A stretch of DNA of 64,000 nucleotides from Serratia plymuthica (GTDB lineage Bacteria; Pseudomonadota; Gammaproteobacteria; Enterobacterales; Enterobacteriaceae). Position numbers and translations under genes: made by a program. Below the pieces are notes generated by a model, which was given only the letters and a program-made list of their open reading frames with translations, ran no database searches and was not told where the DNA came from. Positions 55,466 to 64,000 of this stretch are shown one piece after another. The stretch's first letter is position 1. Each line of letters opens with the position of its first letter. The stretch lies in the NCBI RefSeq assembly GCF_018336935.1, contig NZ_CP068771.1, forward strand, positions 2,418,001 to 2,482,000, written 5' to 3'.

Positions 55466-57340
55466 TCACCGCAATTGCCGCATCGCCGCCAAACGCGCCG
55501 CACCATTCACCGCACCATACTGGGCGTAACCGCCAAACCTTTGCAGTATTTCAAAGAAGAACCGCCCTTCAGCAAACGGATGGCTGTAGACGTGCAACAG
55601 CTCGCCGCCCTGCGCGTCGCGATCGTAGAGAATATGGTGCTGTGCCAGCCGGGCGATAAAGGCGTCATCGAGATCAAAACGGGCAGCCAGATCTTCGTAG
55701 TAGTTATCGGCGATGGTCAACAACTGCATGCCGTTGGCCTTGGCCTGTTCAACCGCCTGAAAAATATCCCCGGTCGAGAACGCAACGTGCTGTAGCCCGG
55801 CGCCGTGGTAGGTTTCCACCGTTCTGGCGCTGAGCGTCGCACTGCTCTGCGAGACGTTCAGCGGCAAGCGGATGCCGTTACAACGGCTGTGCATCGCCCG
55901 GCTGTGCACCAGCCCGTAAGGATCCGGCAGCAGCTGTTCGCCGTCAGGTTCGAAACCCGGTACGCAGCGCAAGAACATCACCCAGTTTTTTAAGGCGCTT
56001 TCGGGCATGGCCACCGCCAGATGATCGATACCCTCAAGTGCAGAAGCCGTGGGTGTCGGCTTGTTCAGCAGCTGAAAATCATCCTGATAAATCGCCGCTT
56101 CGCCGCCGTTAGCCGGGGTCTCAACCAGGTAGATCAGGCTGCCGTCGGGTGCGCACAGCGCCGGAATGCGGTGTTCATTTGGGCCAACCTGCCCCTGATA
56201 AACCGGATAACCGAAATCATGCGCCCGCTGTAGCAACGCGGACGGATTAGGCACCCGCCAGGCCATGGCGCACAGCGAAACGCCATGCCGCTCACGGTAA
56301 TCATCGGCAAAGGAGTCGTTTTGCTGGTTAAGGATGATGCGCACCGCGCCGTTTTGATACAGTGTCACCGCCTTGGAACGGTGCTCACCGCGCAGGCTGA
56401 ACCCCATCTGCCGCAGCCAGCCGGCCAGGTTTTCCGCCTCCTGCCCGTTTACCGCAAACTCGATAAATTCAATCTGCTGGCTTTCAGGCAAAGGCGCGCT
56501 GTTGAATAACTCAGGCGTGGGCGGTTGGGTGGCGGCCACCTGTTCTTCCAGGTACAGCAGCGAGCGCAGGCCGTCCTGCGCCGTTGGCGTGCTCGGCGTG
56601 GCGCGAAAACCGTCGTTGAAAATTTCCAGCGACCAGGGGCCGGCGTAGCCTTTTTCAACCAGTCGACGGGTGAACTCGACCAGCGGCAACTCCCCCTGAC
56701 CGGGGAAACAACGAAAATGCCGGCTCCATTCGATCACTTCCATGTTCATCAATGGCGCATCGGCCAGTTGCAGGAAGCTGATTTTCTCCGCCGGGATATC
56801 GTCCAGTTGATCGAGGTTATCGCCCAACGCCAAAATATGAAAACTGTCCAGCACCAGCCCCAACGAAGGGCTGTCGACGGCGCGAACCCGTTCCCAGGCC
56901 TGGCGATAGCGATTCACATGCCGCCCCCAGGCGAGCGCCTCGTACCCCACCACCATGCCTTGTTGCTGAGCCAGATCGGCCAGACGCCCCAGATCCTCAA
57001 TCTGCAGTTCAATCTCTGCGGAGCAGTCGGGCGCTACGTTGCTGCACAGCAGCATGCGGTCGCAGCCAAGCTCCTGCATCAGCGCAAACTTGCGCCGCAC
57101 GCGTTCGAGATTGGCCGCCAGCCGATCGCGTGGGCCACCCTCAAAGTCGCGAAACGGCTGGAACAGCGTAATCGCCAGCCCAAGTTCCTGCGCCAGACGA
57201 CGGATATCCGCCGGTTTGCCGGGATAATACAGCAGGTCGTTTTCAAAAATCTCCACGCCGTCAAAACCGGCGGCGGCAATCGCTTCCAGCTTTTCCGGCA
57301 GGGTTCCTGCGATGGAGACGGTGGCTATAGAACGAAACAT
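55466..57340 (-). CDS. quiC: 3-dehydroshikimate dehydratase, two-domain
   Basis: A 624-aa enzyme converting 3-dehydroshikimate to protocatechuate. The N-terminal 280 residues are a TIM barrel with metal ligands in GYEALAWG, LVLDSFHIL, FLQLADA and SLEIFNDGF. The C-terminal part (about 295-610) is a VOC/4-hydroxyphenylpyruvate-dioxygenase-like domain keeping His in IDHLAVAMPE and LQHVAFSTGD and Glu in FFFEILQRFGG. This fusion matches the QuiC/QsuB type. It feeds protocatechuate to PcaHG. A perfect AATGAACC dyad is 83 bp upstream. Confidence 0.93.
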   Translation of the reverse strand: MFRSIATVSIAGTLPEKLEAIAAAGFDGVEIFENDLLYYPGKPADIRRLAQELGLAITLFQPFRDFEGGPRDRLAANLERVRRKFALMQELGCDRMLLCSNVAPDCSAEIELQIEDLGRLADLAQQQGMVVGYEALAWGRHVNRYRQAWERVRAVDSPSLGLVLDSFHILALGDNLDQLDDIPAEKISFLQLADAPLMNMEVIEWSRHFRCFPGQGELPLVEFTRRLVEKGYAGPWSLEIFNDGFRATPSTPTAQDGLRSLLYLEEQVAATQPPTPELFNSAPLPESQQIEFIEFAVNGQEAENLAGWLRQMGFSLRGEHRSKAVTLYQNGAVRIILNQQNDSFADDYRERHGVSLCAMAWRVPNPSALLQRAHDFGYPVYQGQVGPNEHRIPALCAPDGSLIYLVETPANGGEAAIYQDDFQLLNKPTPTASALEGIDHLAVAMPESALKNWVMFLRCVPGFEPDGEQLLPDPYGLVHSRAMHSRCNGIRLPLNVSQSSATLSARTVETYHGAGLQHVAFSTGDIFQAVEQAKANGMQLLTIADNYYEDLAARFDLDDAFIARLAQHHILYDRDAQGGELLHVYSHPFAEGRFFFEILQRFGGYAQYGAVNGAARLAAMRQLR

Positions 57341-57422
57341 GACTTTTCCCCTTTGCGACAGTGGTTACAAATCGGCTCGCCGTCGTTAAAGGGGGAAACG
57401 GGCGGCGGCATATGCAGTTATA

Positions 57423-57442
57423 AATGAACCATAAGGTTCATT
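57423..57442. promoter_or_regulatory. palindromic operator before quiC
   Basis: AATGAACC-ATAA-GGTTCATT is a perfect 8-bp dyad with 4-bp spacer, a typical TetR-size site, 83 bp upstream of quiC. The dehydrogenase promoter has a close match, so one regulator probably governs both. Confidence 0.6.
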
Positions 57443-57487
57443 GTGTCAATGCGCCGCCCGCGAACGTTAACAACTCTTTAACCCGGA

Positions 57488-57505
57488 TCACAAAAGCGCC
57501 GCCGC
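57488..57505 (+). repeat. 18-bp direct repeat, left copy
   Basis: TCACAAAAGCGCCGCCGC occurs here and again, exactly and in the same orientation, at 61009-61026. Together they bound a 3.5-kb AT-rich block holding the ATP-grasp and N-hydroxylase genes. Confidence 0.7.
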
Positions 57506-57522
57506 TGTGCGGGGATCAGAGG

Positions 57523-58401
57523 TTATTTCAGCTTAAGCATCTTCCCGAGCAGGATATCCGTGGGTTCGAGTATGTCCGTATCAAGCCCTGCGGAAGGGGT
57601 GAAGGTCAACTCGCCAAAAATGACTTTGCCATTGGAGATATAGAAGTCGACGCGGACAAATTCAAAGGGTTCAGACAATTTTCTGGCGTACTCAAAGAGC
57701 TCATCGTAACCTTCGGGTTTAACAAAAGCGTCGATCTCTTCCTGGCTGAGCGCCAGGCAGTCCTCGCTATAACAAAGAAACTTGAAGTCTTTATCGAAGA
57801 AGTAATATTTCGGCATGCCGGTTTCTCTGCCGACACACAGTAACGTGCAATAAGGAACGCCATGAAAACAGTATATTTTATAATCATCAGGACCAGCGCC
57901 ATTCGATGACTCTATAAATTTCTCACCTATTATTTTTTTATTGATCTTCTTGTAGTTTAACTCCGCATAGACCTTCCAATAGTCCTCACGCATCCAGTTT
58001 TCAATGGTTTTCGATGTTTGCACCCTATCCAATGCGCTTTTATCCTGACAAATCAGGTTGTAACCTGAACCGTGGTTCCCCTTAATCACAAACTTGTCAG
58101 GTAAGGAACCCCATGGGATCTCATGAACCGAATCGCAGGCGAAATAGAGCTCATTGAGAATTTCTTCACATCCTTTGGCTTTCAGATACTCTCTGACTGC
58201 GTATTTATCCGCACATTGCGTGACCAATGCATTGTTGCTGTAATCGTTGAGTTTGAGATAATTTATCTTCTCGTTCCATGTCGATGGCGGGTTTAAATTC
58301 AATTTTTTCCCGAATGCCTTTTTATATATAAATTTGGTCTTGAACGTGGGCGCGAATGTCGCCAATTGATTCATGATGAATTTATTAATGTGTCTTCTCA
58401 T
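57523..58401 (-). CDS. TupA-like ATP-grasp protein
   Basis: A 292-aa protein of the TupA-like ATP-grasp family, usually found in surface-polysaccharide or teichuronopeptide loci and thought to ligate amino acids. The family blocks are PPSTWNEKINYLKLNDYSNN near 38-57, PDKFVIKGNHGSGYNLICQD (the ATP-binding Lys/Gly loop), DDYKIYCFHGVPYCTLL and FVRVDFYISNGKVIFGELTF, where the acidic residues should bind Mg-ATP. It is visibly AT-rich against the neighbouring quiC. It lies 29 bp behind an IucD-type hydroxylase on the same strand, with no polysaccharide genes around. The product is unknown. Confidence 0.8.
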   Translation of the reverse strand: MRRHINKFIMNQLATFAPTFKTKFIYKKAFGKKLNLNPPSTWNEKINYLKLNDYSNNALVTQCADKYAVREYLKAKGCEEILNELYFACDSVHEIPWGSLPDKFVIKGNHGSGYNLICQDKSALDRVQTSKTIENWMREDYWKVYAELNYKKINKKIIGEKFIESSNGAGPDDYKIYCFHGVPYCTLLCVGRETGMPKYYFFDKDFKFLCYSEDCLALSQEEIDAFVKPEGYDELFEYARKLSEPFEFVRVDFYISNGKVIFGELTFTPSAGLDTDILEPTDILLGKMLKLK

Positions 58402-58430
58402 GCAACCTGTCTCATCATTTGATAAAAATA

Positions 58431-59756
58431 TTAAAAGGGTGACCGGGATGTCCCAAAGGAATTTAAAGCGATTGGCTGTTCTTGCTCACTGCGCCATTGA
58501 ATCATCGCTGGTGCGGTGCTCAGATCAAATTGGTTCTGACCTAAAGCCCGGTTGAGAATGCGAGCCGAGCGCCAGGCTATCAGGCTAAGCTGAGGATCGG
58601 CAATGCCGTGCTGGTGCATGCTGGCGTTGACCGCAAACAAGCAATTCTCATGTTCCCCTTCCCGCTCAAGGGCAAAATCAGAAGCAATGCGATATTGCCC
58701 ATCGGCGGTGGTCAACAAACGATCGGCCAGGGAATCAAGAAAGGCCGGGCGGACCTGTTCATAACCGGTGGCAAAAATAACCACGTCTGCATCAACGCTT
58801 TCTCGCCCGTGATCAAGGTGATGCAGCGTCTCTAACTGATAAGCATTGTCTTTGGCATTAAGGGTCGTAACAGAACGGCTGGGCAGCAAGCGCACCCATC
58901 GCTTCTCACGGAGCACATCGAAGTGGTGATACAGGGCGCGATAAATGGCCAACAGAGACTCGCTGGTGATCCCGTCAGAAGTCATCTTCTGTTCCTGCAG
59001 CATGTGTTCTTTGGCCGCGTGGCCGAGCGTGTAGAAGTTGTCGACATAATCTGGCGTAAAATACTCGTTGGCAAAGGCGGCTTCATCAAGCGCGTTGTAG
59101 TTGTTGCGCCGAGATATCCAGCTAAGCTGTTCGGGCCGGCCCCATTCCCCCTGGAAAATATTCAAGAACAGGTCAGCGCCGCTTTGGCCTCCACCGACAA
59201 TGGCTACGCGTTTTCCGGCCAGGTTTGGCTGGCGCAGCATCATTTCGCTGGCGTGAAAACATTGATCATTTTGTTGGGTTACACAGGCCGGCAGTTTGAT
59301 TTGCTTGCCTATACCCACGCACAGGTGTTTGGCGTAAAGCACGTCATTCTGGGTGGTGACGACAAACTGCCGCTGATTGTCGTCAAAGTCGACACGGCGA
59401 ACCTCTTGGTTGAACATCAGCGAATCCAAACCCGTTGCCGCCCAGTTGAGATAATCGGCAAACTCTTCGCGTGACGCGGTACGCTGTTCAGTCGTCAGGA
59501 AGCGGTAGAACTTTTTGCTCTTCACCAGATAGTTGAGAAAACTATAAGGGTTGGTTGGCGAGACGGCGGTGACCAGATCCTTCAAGAAATGGGTCTGCAT
59601 GCTGCTATCCGCCAGGATCATGCCCGGGTGCCAGGAAAAGTGCGGTTTGCGTTCGAGGAATTTGCAATTGAAGCCTGCGATTTCGCTTCCAAGCGCAGCA
59701 AGGCTGAGGTTGGACGGACCGATACCAACACCGATAAAGTCCAAACGCTGGTTCAT
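58431..59756 (-). CDS. L-lysine N6-hydroxylase (IucD-like)
   Basis: A 441-aa FAD/NADPH N-hydroxylase. Block for block it follows IucD of aerobactin synthesis: LDFIGVGIGPSNLSLAALGS (FAD), FSWHPGMILADSSMQTHFLK, VAIVGGGQSGADLFLN (NADPH), ISRRNNYNALDEAAFANEYF and VIFATGY. Lysine is therefore the likely substrate, ornithine the alternative. The start at 59756 has AGGAG 8 bases upstream; an ATG at 59792 is less good. No iucABC siderophore synthetase or receptor genes are in the window, and no convincing Fur box was seen. It forms an apparent two-gene unit with the ATP-grasp gene. Confidence 0.88.
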   Translation of the reverse strand: MNQRLDFIGVGIGPSNLSLAALGSEIAGFNCKFLERKPHFSWHPGMILADSSMQTHFLKDLVTAVSPTNPYSFLNYLVKSKKFYRFLTTEQRTASREEFADYLNWAATGLDSLMFNQEVRRVDFDDNQRQFVVTTQNDVLYAKHLCVGIGKQIKLPACVTQQNDQCFHASEMMLRQPNLAGKRVAIVGGGQSGADLFLNIFQGEWGRPEQLSWISRRNNYNALDEAAFANEYFTPDYVDNFYTLGHAAKEHMLQEQKMTSDGITSESLLAIYRALYHHFDVLREKRWVRLLPSRSVTTLNAKDNAYQLETLHHLDHGRESVDADVVIFATGYEQVRPAFLDSLADRLLTTADGQYRIASDFALEREGEHENCLFAVNASMHQHGIADPQLSLIAWRSARILNRALGQNQFDLSTAPAMIQWRSEQEQPIALNSFGTSRSPF

Positions 59757-60019
59757 TGAGTGTGCTCCTGAGTGAATAAATATATATCCCAAAGATATCT
59801 TGCGGTCCGGTAAAGTAACGCAACTAAACTAAATAGTGCCATTGGGCTTATTGACGCCCTCGGAGTTTAGGCACGACTTTCATTTACCCTCTGCGGATTG
59901 TTACCTTTCCCTGACGCTTGCCATTAGCAACCACAAGATAAAAATATTAAAATTACCGTAATAGATCGTCGTTTTATTTCACTTAAAATTCTCACGCATC
60001 ACGTTTTGGCAAGAGAATT

Positions 60020-60274
60020 TCAGCTAAAATAAGAACGCTTTGCAGCGCTATGAAAAGAGAGTGCTTCAGGAGGTAAATTCGAGACAATGAAATCCAATAG
60101 TTCAAAAGAAAAATCCATAACATGTCCCTGTATATCCCGCATAACATCATCCTTAATTAGACATTGCCGGTTCAGAGTAGCGGCAAAACTGCGGTCTGGC
60201 ATGTAAAAAAACATAAAATCAAACTCAACGCGCTTTGTTAATGTGAAAATAAAAGTGAAATCGTCAATGTTCAT
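60020..60274 (-). CDS. hypothetical 84-aa ORF, doubtful
   Basis: Encodes an 84-aa peptide (MNIDDFTFIFTLTKRVEFDF at the start) with varied, protein-like composition, which is why it is recorded. It has only a weak AAGTGAAA upstream, no known domain and no partner gene. It may be a remnant of an imported gene or a chance frame. Confidence 0.2.
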   Translation of the reverse strand: MNIDDFTFIFTLTKRVEFDFMFFYMPDRSFAATLNRQCLIKDDVMRDIQGHVMDFSFELLDFIVSNLPPEALSFHSAAKRSYFS

Positions 60275-61008
60275 AAAATTTCACTTGGGTTTGGCCGCAA
60301 CCACAGGCGTTTCTCCGGGTTGCAATGCCTCTTCACGAGAACAACAAATCAACAAAAATCATTTAAAATCAATAAATTGAAAATTATCATTATAAGCCAA
60401 CCGCCAGATTTAACTTCGCGCAACGCCTGTGTATTTTCTATCCACCCATATCATCGCATTCCGCTTTTTTTGCGATATTTGAGATTCGCCGTCGAAGTGA
60501 TTATCCGAATTATATTTCCGTCACCGTATTTTCAGGCATTTTATCCTGCTGTTATCGCCTATACGGCAGTTTTCCCTTCTCACTTGCCATAAATATCTGT
60601 GCTCTGGCATAAATGGGCGCTTTATCGATATTGCCGACTCTGGGTCAAACATGTCGATTCCCATTGAACGGCGACAGGTAAAATTAAGCCTTGCGGTGAT
60701 AGAAAGCTAAAAGCCTGAGCTCATCCGGGCATGATTTGCAAACGCACTTCGTCATAAACAACCGGAGGGAAGAGTGAATCGTGGAAGTTTGGGGGGGGAG
60801 CCATTTACTGTACGAACGCCATCAGTTTACATAATCCATTTTCAAACCCAGAGTTAATGATTTTCATATCAACTGCAGCATTTGTTCAGATGAATATATT
60901 CTCTGCTCAGTATGCAAAAATAAAAAAACCTCTCTTATTAATAGGATTCCCTTTCAGATTCAAATTCAGGCCCCCCTATTCCACACTTTTATAGCAACAT
61001 GATAGCGC

Positions 61009-61026
61009 TCACAAAAGCGCCGCCGC
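61009..61026 (+). repeat. 18-bp direct repeat, right copy
   Basis: Exact second copy of the sequence at 57488-57505, 59 bp before the TetR start. GC-rich DNA resumes immediately after it. Confidence 0.7.
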
Positions 61027-61050
61027 AGCGGATTGTATTACCCGGTGACC

Positions 61051-61068
61051 CCGGTTACTCTTAACCGG
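61051..61068. promoter_or_regulatory. palindromic operator before the TetR-IclR pair
   Basis: CCGGTTA-CTCT-TAACCGG is a perfect 7-bp dyad with a 4-bp spacer, 17 bp upstream of the TetR start. It is a candidate autoregulatory site. It shares GGTT/AACC cores with the quiC dyad but not the full sequence. Confidence 0.5.
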
Positions 61069-61084
61069 TGTACCCAAACGATAA

Positions 61085-61741
61085 GTGACTGATGTGTTGA
61101 ACAATGATGATATCCCCGCCACCAAACGCAAAAATGACCCTGTCGGCCTGAAACAGCGCATCTTCGCCGGGGCGCTGAGTGAGTTTGCCGAAGCGGGCCT
61201 GAAAGGCGCCCGCATGGAGAACATTGCCGAGCACGCGGCCACCACCAAACGCATGGTGGTTTATCATTTCAAGAACAAGGAGTCGCTCTATCTGGAGGTG
61301 CTCGAGCACGTGTATCAGCATATCCGCGCGCACGAATCCTCATTGGATCTGCACGCGTTGCCGCCGGTAGAAGCGATGACCCGGCTGGTTGAGGAAAGCT
61401 TCAATTACCACGCGGAGCACCCTGACTTCATCCGCGTGATTTGCATGGAAAACATGCTGCGTGGCCAGTACATCCGCCAGTCCCCGCGCATCAAGGCGCT
61501 GAATCAGAGCGCCCTGACTTTGCTGGAAGATATTTTGCAGCGCGGCAAGCAAAGCCGGGAGTTTACTGCAGATGCCAGCGCCGCCGACGTGCACCGCTTG
61601 ATCAGCAGCCTGTGTTTCCACTATGTTGCCAACCAGTACACCTTTAATACGCTGTTCGAAAGTCATGAACCGCCGGAAGACCAGGTTATCCATAACCGCC
61701 GGCTGGCCGTCGTGGCGACCCTGCGCTATCTGGCGCTGTAA
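61085..61741 (+). CDS. TetR-family regulator (quinate/shikimate locus)
   Basis: A 218-aa TetR regulator. The HTH (AEAGLKGARMENIAEHAATT, then KRMVVYHFKNKESLYLEVLE) is followed by a helical ligand domain with NYHAEHPDFIRVICMENMLR. The start is GTG at 61085 without a strong ribosome binding site, so a slightly later start is possible. It precedes a PcaR-like IclR gene by 21 bp. If the 3.5-kb AT-rich block is removed, it would be divergent from quiC, making quiC and the dehydrogenase gene its likely targets. Confidence 0.85.
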   Translation: MTDVLNNDDIPATKRKNDPVGLKQRIFAGALSEFAEAGLKGARMENIAEHAATTKRMVVYHFKNKESLYLEVLEHVYQHIRAHESSLDLHALPPVEAMTRLVEESFNYHAEHPDFIRVICMENMLRGQYIRQSPRIKALNQSALTLLEDILQRGKQSREFTADASAADVHRLISSLCFHYVANQYTFNTLFESHEPPEDQVIHNRRLAVVATLRYLAL

Positions 61742-61762
61742 GCATTTAAACCGGGAGCCTGA

Positions 61763-62596
61763 ATGACCAAGATCTCTGCCGGCGAAGACATCGCCACCCA
61801 TGACATTTCGCTGCCCGCCGCCAGCGGCGATCCCTTCAAGGGCGATCCCAACTTTATGGCCTCGCTGGCGCGGGGGTTGGAGGTGATCCAGGCCTTTACC
61901 CCGCAACGCCGCCTGATGTCGATTTCGCAAATCAGCCAGAAAACCGGCATTCCGCGCGCCGCGGTGCGCCGTTGTCTGTATACCCTGAACAAGCTGGGGT
62001 TCGTTTACGCGCAGGACGGCAAAAACTTCGAGCTGCGCCCGCGTATTCTGACGCTGGCCCACGCCTATCTCGGCTCGACGCCGTTGGCCAAGGCCACCCA
62101 GCCGGTACTGAAACACATCAGCCAATTGCTGAATGAATCCTGTTCCATCGCCACGCTGGACGGCGACAATATTTTGTATATCGCCCGCGCCTCCGCCGAA
62201 CGCATCATGACTATCGATCTGAACATAGGCAGCCGGCTGCCGGCGTTCGCCACCTCGATGGGGCGCGTGCTGCTGAGCCATTTGCCGGCGGATAAGCGGG
62301 ATGATTACCTGCAACGCATCACCCTGATGCGCTATACGCAGTACACCATCGGTTCCATCGACAAACTGCGTGAAGAGCTGGATAAGGTCCGCGCGCAGGG
62401 TTATGCGATTAACGATCAGGAACTGGAAATCGGCCTGCGTTCCATTGCCGTGCCGATCATGTCGGCCAACGGCAGCGTCACCGCCGCGTTAAACGTCGGC
62501 GTACAGGCCGGCCACGTTCCGGTAAGCGAATTGACCGAGCGCATCCTGCCGATCCTGCTCGAAGGTGCGCAAGAGCTTTCGCTGCTGACGCACTAA
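61763..62596 (+). CDS. IclR-family beta-ketoadipate pathway regulator (PcaR/PcaU-like)
   Basis: A 277-aa IclR regulator. The winged helix ([20 protein letters not shown], then [20 protein letters not shown]) and effector domain ([40 protein letters not shown]) closely fit the PcaR/PcaU/PobR subgroup. GGGAG lies 6 bases before the ATG. It is second in an operon with a TetR gene. GTTCGATAATCGCAC-type boxes before pcaK-pobA, pcaBC and the second transporter are its probable sites. Its stop overlaps that of dsdA by 4 bp. Confidence 0.88.
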   Translation: MTKISAGEDIATHDISLPAASGDPFKGDPNFMASLARGLEVIQAFTPQRRLMSISQISQKTGIPRAAVRRCLYTLNKLGFVYAQDGKNFELRPRILTLAHAYLGSTPLAKATQPVLKHISQLLNESCSIATLDGDNILYIARASAERIMTIDLNIGSRLPAFATSMGRVLLSHLPADKRDDYLQRITLMRYTQYTIGSIDKLREELDKVRAQGYAINDQELEIGLRSIAVPIMSANGSVTAALNVGVQAGHVPVSELTERILPILLEGAQELSLLTH

Positions 62597-63930
62597 CCGG
62601 CCTCGTGCGCACTGGCCAGATATTTCGCCATCTCCGCCTCTGGCACCATGCCGCCGCCGGTAGCCCATACCAGGTGAGTGGCCTGGTTCATCTGCTGTTC
62701 GTCCAGCCCGCGTTCGGCCAGCCACTCAGAGTTAGCCGCCACGCGCCACGGCCCCGCCATGCCCGCCAGCGCTGAAGGCTCCAGTTGAATGTGCTCCTGG
62801 CGATCCAACAGCCCAAGCAGCGCGAACATCTCGCGATCGCTTAAGGTGTAAAAAGCGCTGAGCAGGCGCTCCATGGCGCGGCCAACAAAGCCGGAAGCGC
62901 GCCCAACCGCCAGCCCGTCCGCGGCGGTTTGATTATCGATGCCCAGATCCTGAACCGCGATCCGATCATGCAGCCCGGTATAGACCCCAAGCAGCATGCA
63001 CGGCGAGTGCGTCGGTTCGGCAAAGATGCAGTGAACGTGGTCGCCAAAGGCCAGTTTCAACCCGAAAGCCACTCCGCCCGGCCCGCCGCCGACGCCGCAG
63101 GGCAGATAGACAAACAGCGGGTGCTGCGCGTCAACCGGAATGCCGCGCTCGGCGAACTGCCGCTTCAGGCGGCCACCGGCCACCGCATAACCGAGAAACA
63201 GCGTTTGCGAGTTTTCGTCATCGATAAAAAAGCAGCTCGGATCGCCCGCTGCCTGCAGGCGGCCCTGCTCAACGGCGACGCCGTAATCTTGCTGGTACTC
63301 GATCACGTTGACGCCATTGTCGCGCAGCTTCTGCTTTTTCCATTCGCGCGCGTCCGCCGACATGTGTACGCTAACGCTGAATCCCAACCTGGCGCTGATA
63401 ATACCGATAGACATCCCCAGATTGCCGGTTGACCCCACGGCAATGCGGTAACGGCTGAAAAACTGGCGGAACTCCTCCGAGAACAGCTTGCCGTAGTCGT
63501 CCGTAAGCTGTAACAACCCCGCCTCCAGCGCCAGTTTTTCCGCATGCGCCAGCACCTCATAGATGCCCCCGCGCGCCTTGATTGAACCGGAAATCGGCAG
63601 ATGGCTGTCTTTTTTCAGCAGCAAATGGCCACCGAGCCTCAGCCCATAGCGCTGGTCGAGCGCAGCTTGCATCGCCGGAATGGCGACAACCTCGGATTCG
63701 ATCACGCCGTTGGCGGCCCGGGTTTCCGGGAAAGCGGCGCTCAGGTAGGGAGCGAAACGCGCCAGCCGCCGCTCCGCGTCGGCGACGTCGTCGGCGCCCA
63801 ATCCGACGTACGGCAACCCCGCCTGCACAGTCGTTGCACGCGGGTTGAACCAGGTTATCGGGTTGAGGTCGATCAGGTCTTGCACCAAAGGGAATTGCGT
63901 AACCCACTGCTGAATCTGTGATTTATCCAT
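62593..63930 (-). CDS. dsdA: D-serine dehydratase
   Basis: A 445-aa PLP lyase converting D-serine to pyruvate and ammonia. The PLP lysine is Lys118 in [16 protein letters not shown], the same position as in E. coli DsdA. The phosphate-binding glycine loop is [10 protein letters not shown] and [13 protein letters not shown] is conserved. The gene is complete and convergent with the IclR regulator. No dsdC or dsdX is seen within the window; upstream sequence is limited to 70 bp. Confidence 0.94.
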   Translation of the reverse strand: MDKSQIQQWVTQFPLVQDLIDLNPITWFNPRATTVQAGLPYVGLGADDVADAERRLARFAPYLSAAFPETRAANGVIESEVVAIPAMQAALDQRYGLRLGGHLLLKKDSHLPISGSIKARGGIYEVLAHAEKLALEAGLLQLTDDYGKLFSEEFRQFFSRYRIAVGSTGNLGMSIGIISARLGFSVSVHMSADAREWKKQKLRDNGVNVIEYQQDYGVAVEQGRLQAAGDPSCFFIDDENSQTLFLGYAVAGGRLKRQFAERGIPVDAQHPLFVYLPCGVGGGPGGVAFGLKLAFGDHVHCIFAEPTHSPCMLLGVYTGLHDRIAVQDLGIDNQTAADGLAVGRASGFVGRAMERLLSAFYTLSDREMFALLGLLDRQEHIQLEPSALAGMAGPWRVAANSEWLAERGLDEQQMNQATHLVWATGGGMVPEAEMAKYLASAHEAG

Positions 63931-64000
63931 TATAATTCTCTACGCTACCTAACCGTTTCCCCTAGGGTGCAGCGATTCGCCGGCGCTGACAAATGATAAA

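Larger units (their letters stand above)
59757..61084. other. 1.3-kb AT-rich region without convincing genes
   Basis: Low-GC DNA between the N-hydroxylase and the TetR gene. A minus-strand open frame (60020-60274, 84 aa) and a plus-strand one (60320-60592, 90 aa) lack ribosome binding sites and recognisable similarity. A run of eight G residues occurs near 60791. The right copy of the 18-bp direct repeat lies at 61009-61026 and a TetR-type dyad at 61051-61068. It looks like decayed or imported spacer DNA. Confidence 0.5.

Noticed and set aside
59757..59900. Fur box expected before the IucD-like gene
   Set aside because: No sequence close to the 19-bp Fur consensus could be found in the upstream 150 bp, so iron control is not claimed.
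60320..60592. Plus-strand 90-codon ORF in the AT-rich block
   Set aside because: Ile/Phe/Pro-rich translation of AT-rich DNA, no ribosome binding site and no domain.

Overview
The window reads as chromosomal DNA of an enterobacterium, most likely Serratia or a close relative. This rests on dense, GC-rich Enterobacterales-type genes, an ERIC repeat, a BglA very close to the E. coli protein, a RND/MFS drug-efflux block, and quinate/protocatechuate catabolism. The genus is an inference. I saw no rRNA, tRNA, CRISPR array, transposase or integrase.

Layout. 0-5.5 kb: a secreted cyclophilin-like protein and a secreted alpha/beta hydrolase divergent from a LysR regulator, then a DauR/YheO-type regulator and an NAD(P)-dependent glutamate dehydrogenase. 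5.6-11.4 kb: a more AT-rich accessory block with two large genes in one operon (567 and 1138 aa). The first looks like a P47/TULIP-type protein and the second like a propeller-plus-helical-bundle protein. Upstream lies a 0.7-kb non-coding stretch full of inverted repeats. 11.5-12.5 kb: a DJ-1/PfpI protein and a DUF1493-like protein. 12.7-20.9 kb: a drug-efflux block (outer-membrane factor, RND pump, membrane-fusion protein, DHA2 MFS pump, TetR). 21-27.5 kb: asparaginase II, BenE-type transporter, MocR regulator, XRE-cupin regulator, EamA exporter, LysR regulator.

27.6-40.1 kb is a sulfur region. A short Cys-containing ORF precedes a plus-strand organosulfur operon: two SfnB-type flavoproteins, a DszA/SnaA-type FMN monooxygenase, a MetQNI-like importer and an SsuA-like binding protein. 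Convergent to it is a complete family 2A encapsulin operon: rhodanese, serine acetyltransferase, shell protein, and cysteine desulfurase with a long cargo-type N-terminus. The first operon would release sulfite or sulfide from organosulfur compounds; the second would make O-acetylserine/cysteine and handle cysteine sulfur inside a nanocompartment.

40.4-45.3 kb: hydroxyacid dehydrogenase, MFS transporter, RpiR regulator, an ERIC element and bglA. 45.5-62.6 kb: quinate/shikimate/4-hydroxybenzoate to protocatechuate catabolism (pcaHG, pcaQ, pcaB, pcaC, pobA, two AAHS transporters, a quinate/shikimate dehydrogenase, quiC, and a TetR-IclR regulator pair). Promoters here carry three recognisable operator types: PcaU/PcaR-like GTTCGATAATCGCAC boxes, a PcaQ-like palindrome and a shared AATGAACC-N4-GGTTCATT palindrome. 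A 3.5-kb AT-rich block with an IucD-type lysine N-hydroxylase and a TupA-like ATP-grasp protein sits between quiC and the TetR gene, bounded by an 18-bp direct repeat. The window ends with D-serine dehydratase.
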